DNA of 64,000 nt from Chitinophagales bacterium (GTDB lineage Bacteria > Bacteroidota > Bacteroidia > Chitinophagales > Saprospiraceae), in NCBI GenBank assembly GCA_013299105.1, contig JAAFJY010000018.1:62001-126000 (forward strand), in the 5' to 3' direction. Positions 62,784-64,000 of the stretch are shown here, in pieces. Numbering within the stretch: position 1 is the stretch's first letter; every line of letters begins with the position of its first letter. A model generated the notes under the pieces. It was not told the DNA's origin. It ran no database searches and saw only the letters and a list, made by a program, of their open reading frames with translations. The position numbers and the translations under genes are program-made.

Positions 62784-63989
62784 ATGTCCGAAGCACTGAT
62801 CTTCGATGCCTTGCGCACGGCCCGGGGCCGGGGAAAATCCAAGGGCGCTCTCTATGAAGTCAAACCCATTGACCTGCTGGTGGCGGCTCTGGAGCAACTG
62901 CGTCTGCGCAACCAATTGCCTACTGAGCAGGTCGAAGACGTGTTCATCGGCTGCGTAACTCCCACCGACGACCAGGGCTTCAACCTTGCCAAGGCAGCCC
63001 TGATCCATGCCCGCTGGAGCGACAAAGTCAGTGGCATCACCGTCAACCGGTTTTGTGCTTCCAGCCTGGAGGCAGTGAACCTGGCGGCCATGAAAATCCG
63101 CACTGGTTGGGGGAATTTGCTGGTGGCTGGTGGCTTGGAAAACATGAGCCGTTTCCCGATCGGCAGCGATGGCGGCCCGCTGATGTACGATCCCGAAGTG
63201 ATCAACCGCGCTGATTATGTACCCCAGGGCATTTCCGCCGACTTGTTGGCCTCTTTGGAGGGGTTTACCCGCGAAGAACTGGACGAATACGCCTGGCGTT
63301 CTCACCAAAAAGCAGCCCAAGCTGCCCGCGAAGGCTATTTCAACAAGTCCACCATTTCTATTTACGACCGCCGGGGCTTGTTGATCTTGGGGCACGACGA
63401 ATACGCTCGTCCCGATACCAGCATCGAGGATTTGCAAAAACTAAGTCCGTCTTTTGCGGAGCTGGGTGCCAAGGGTTTTGACGAAATGGCTTTGCATCGC
63501 TTTCCTTTTTTAGAAAAAATCCAGCACCTGCACACCGCTGGCAACTCGGCTGGTATTGTGGATGGAGCAGCAGTTTTGTTGTTGGGGACTGCCGAACTGG
63601 GTAAAGCACTGGGCCTGAAACCCCGTGCCCGCATCGTCACCGCCGCCAATGTGGCTGAGGACCATACTTTGATGCTGAGTGCTGCCGCCCCAGCCGCCCA
63701 AAAAGCCCTGGCCCAAGCCAAACTCAAACCCAAAGACATCGACTTGTGGGAATGCGGCGAAGGTTTTGCGGCGGTGCCGCTCAAATTTCAAAAAGAGCTC
63801 AAGATACCCACTGATCGCTTCAATGTGAATGGCGGTGCCATTGCCCTGGGCTACCCACTGGGGGCAGCGGGAGCCATTTTGTTGGGAGACTTGCTGGACG
63901 AGCTCGAACGCCGCGACCTGCGTTATGGCCTGGCAGCCATGAGCATGGGCGGCGGCATGGGAGCCGCTACGATTATTGAACGGGTTTGA
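62784..63989 (+). CDS. Thiolase family protein (acetyl-CoA acyltransferase-like) with altered active site
   Basis: 401 residues, the usual thiolase length. The nucleophilic Cys is present (NRFCASSLEAV, Cys91). Three other conserved active-site positions are changed: the usual NEAF is GEGF (Gly325 for Asn), the His of GGAIALGHP is Tyr357, and the second catalytic Cys of LCxGGG is Ser387 (MSMGGGMGAATIIERV). Such a protein might bind or transfer acyl groups without the normal condensation/cleavage, or use other residues. It is the last gene of the window; no FadB partner is visible upstream, and downstream is unseen. Confidence 0.88.
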   Translation: MSEALIFDALRTARGRGKSKGALYEVKPIDLLVAALEQLRLRNQLPTEQVEDVFIGCVTPTDDQGFNLAKAALIHARWSDKVSGITVNRFCASSLEAVNLAAMKIRTGWGNLLVAGGLENMSRFPIGSDGGPLMYDPEVINRADYVPQGISADLLASLEGFTREELDEYAWRSHQKAAQAAREGYFNKSTISIYDRRGLLILGHDEYARPDTSIEDLQKLSPSFAELGAKGFDEMALHRFPFLEKIQHLHTAGNSAGIVDGAAVLLLGTAELGKALGLKPRARIVTAANVAEDHTLMLSAAAPAAQKALAQAKLKPKDIDLWECGEGFAAVPLKFQKELKIPTDRFNVNGGAIALGYPLGAAGAILLGDLLDELERRDLRYGLAAMSMGGGMGAATIIERV

Positions 63990-64000
63990 ATAGGGGTCTG

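Overview
The window looks like a chromosomal segment of a Bacteroidota bacterium, probably of the Saprospiria (Haliscomenobacter-like); the species is inference. The phylum rests on a SusC/SusD pair, a T9SS sorting-domain surface protein, an ECF sigma/anti-sigma/DUF4252 cluster, several beta-barrel proteins and lipoproteins, and promoters of the TTG-N20-TAnnTTTG type. Coding DNA is about 50% GC; many intergenic gaps are AT-richer and full of repeats. No rRNA or tRNA gene was recognised.

Layout. 1-8700: housekeeping block on the plus strand (end of rpsM, then rpsK, rpsD, rpoA, rplQ; carA; eno; a DivIC/FtsB-like gene; sucD), interrupted by one minus-strand AAA-ATPase/PD-(D/E)XK gene. 8770-19060: two tandem outer-membrane barrel paralogues, an acyltransferase, two divergent lipoprotein paralogues, a SWIM-SNF2 helicase, a second AAA/PD-(D/E)XK gene and ruvB. 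19463-31760: icd, a large T9SS-secreted PA-domain protein, an IscA-type protein, a membrane protein plus histidine kinase pair, an MFS exporter, a FabH-like synthase, and a Tat-exported Gfo/Idh/MocA oxidoreductase. 32053-40628: an outer-membrane protein, a GH106-type rhamnosidase, a TRIC/UPF0126 membrane protein, and the sigma cluster.

41122-56092 is a probable catabolic locus built around a divergent promoter region. Leftwards run SusC, SusD, a GHL10-type glycoside hydrolase lipoprotein and an AGE-family epimerase. Rightwards run a secreted DUF4127 protein, an ion-transporter-type permease, a hydantoinase/oxoprolinase-type ATPase and an FAD-dependent oxidoreductase. The working picture is outer-membrane import of a glycoconjugate, periplasmic cleavage, inner-membrane transport and cytosolic conversion; the substrate cannot be read from the sequence.

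56510-60180 holds an ImmA/IrrE-type metallopeptidase, an AAA ATPase with a PD-(D/E)XK tail, a DEDDh exonuclease and a CRISPR array of 14 repeats (one degenerate) with no cas gene in the window. The window ends with a TapB/DUF3108-like protein, a DUF1287 protein and a thiolase lacking three of the usual catalytic residues.

Intergenic DNA contains at least five dispersed repeat families, one well-bounded MITE (12-bp inverted ends, 8-bp target duplication), a second MITE candidate and a remnant of a DUF1016-type nuclease gene.
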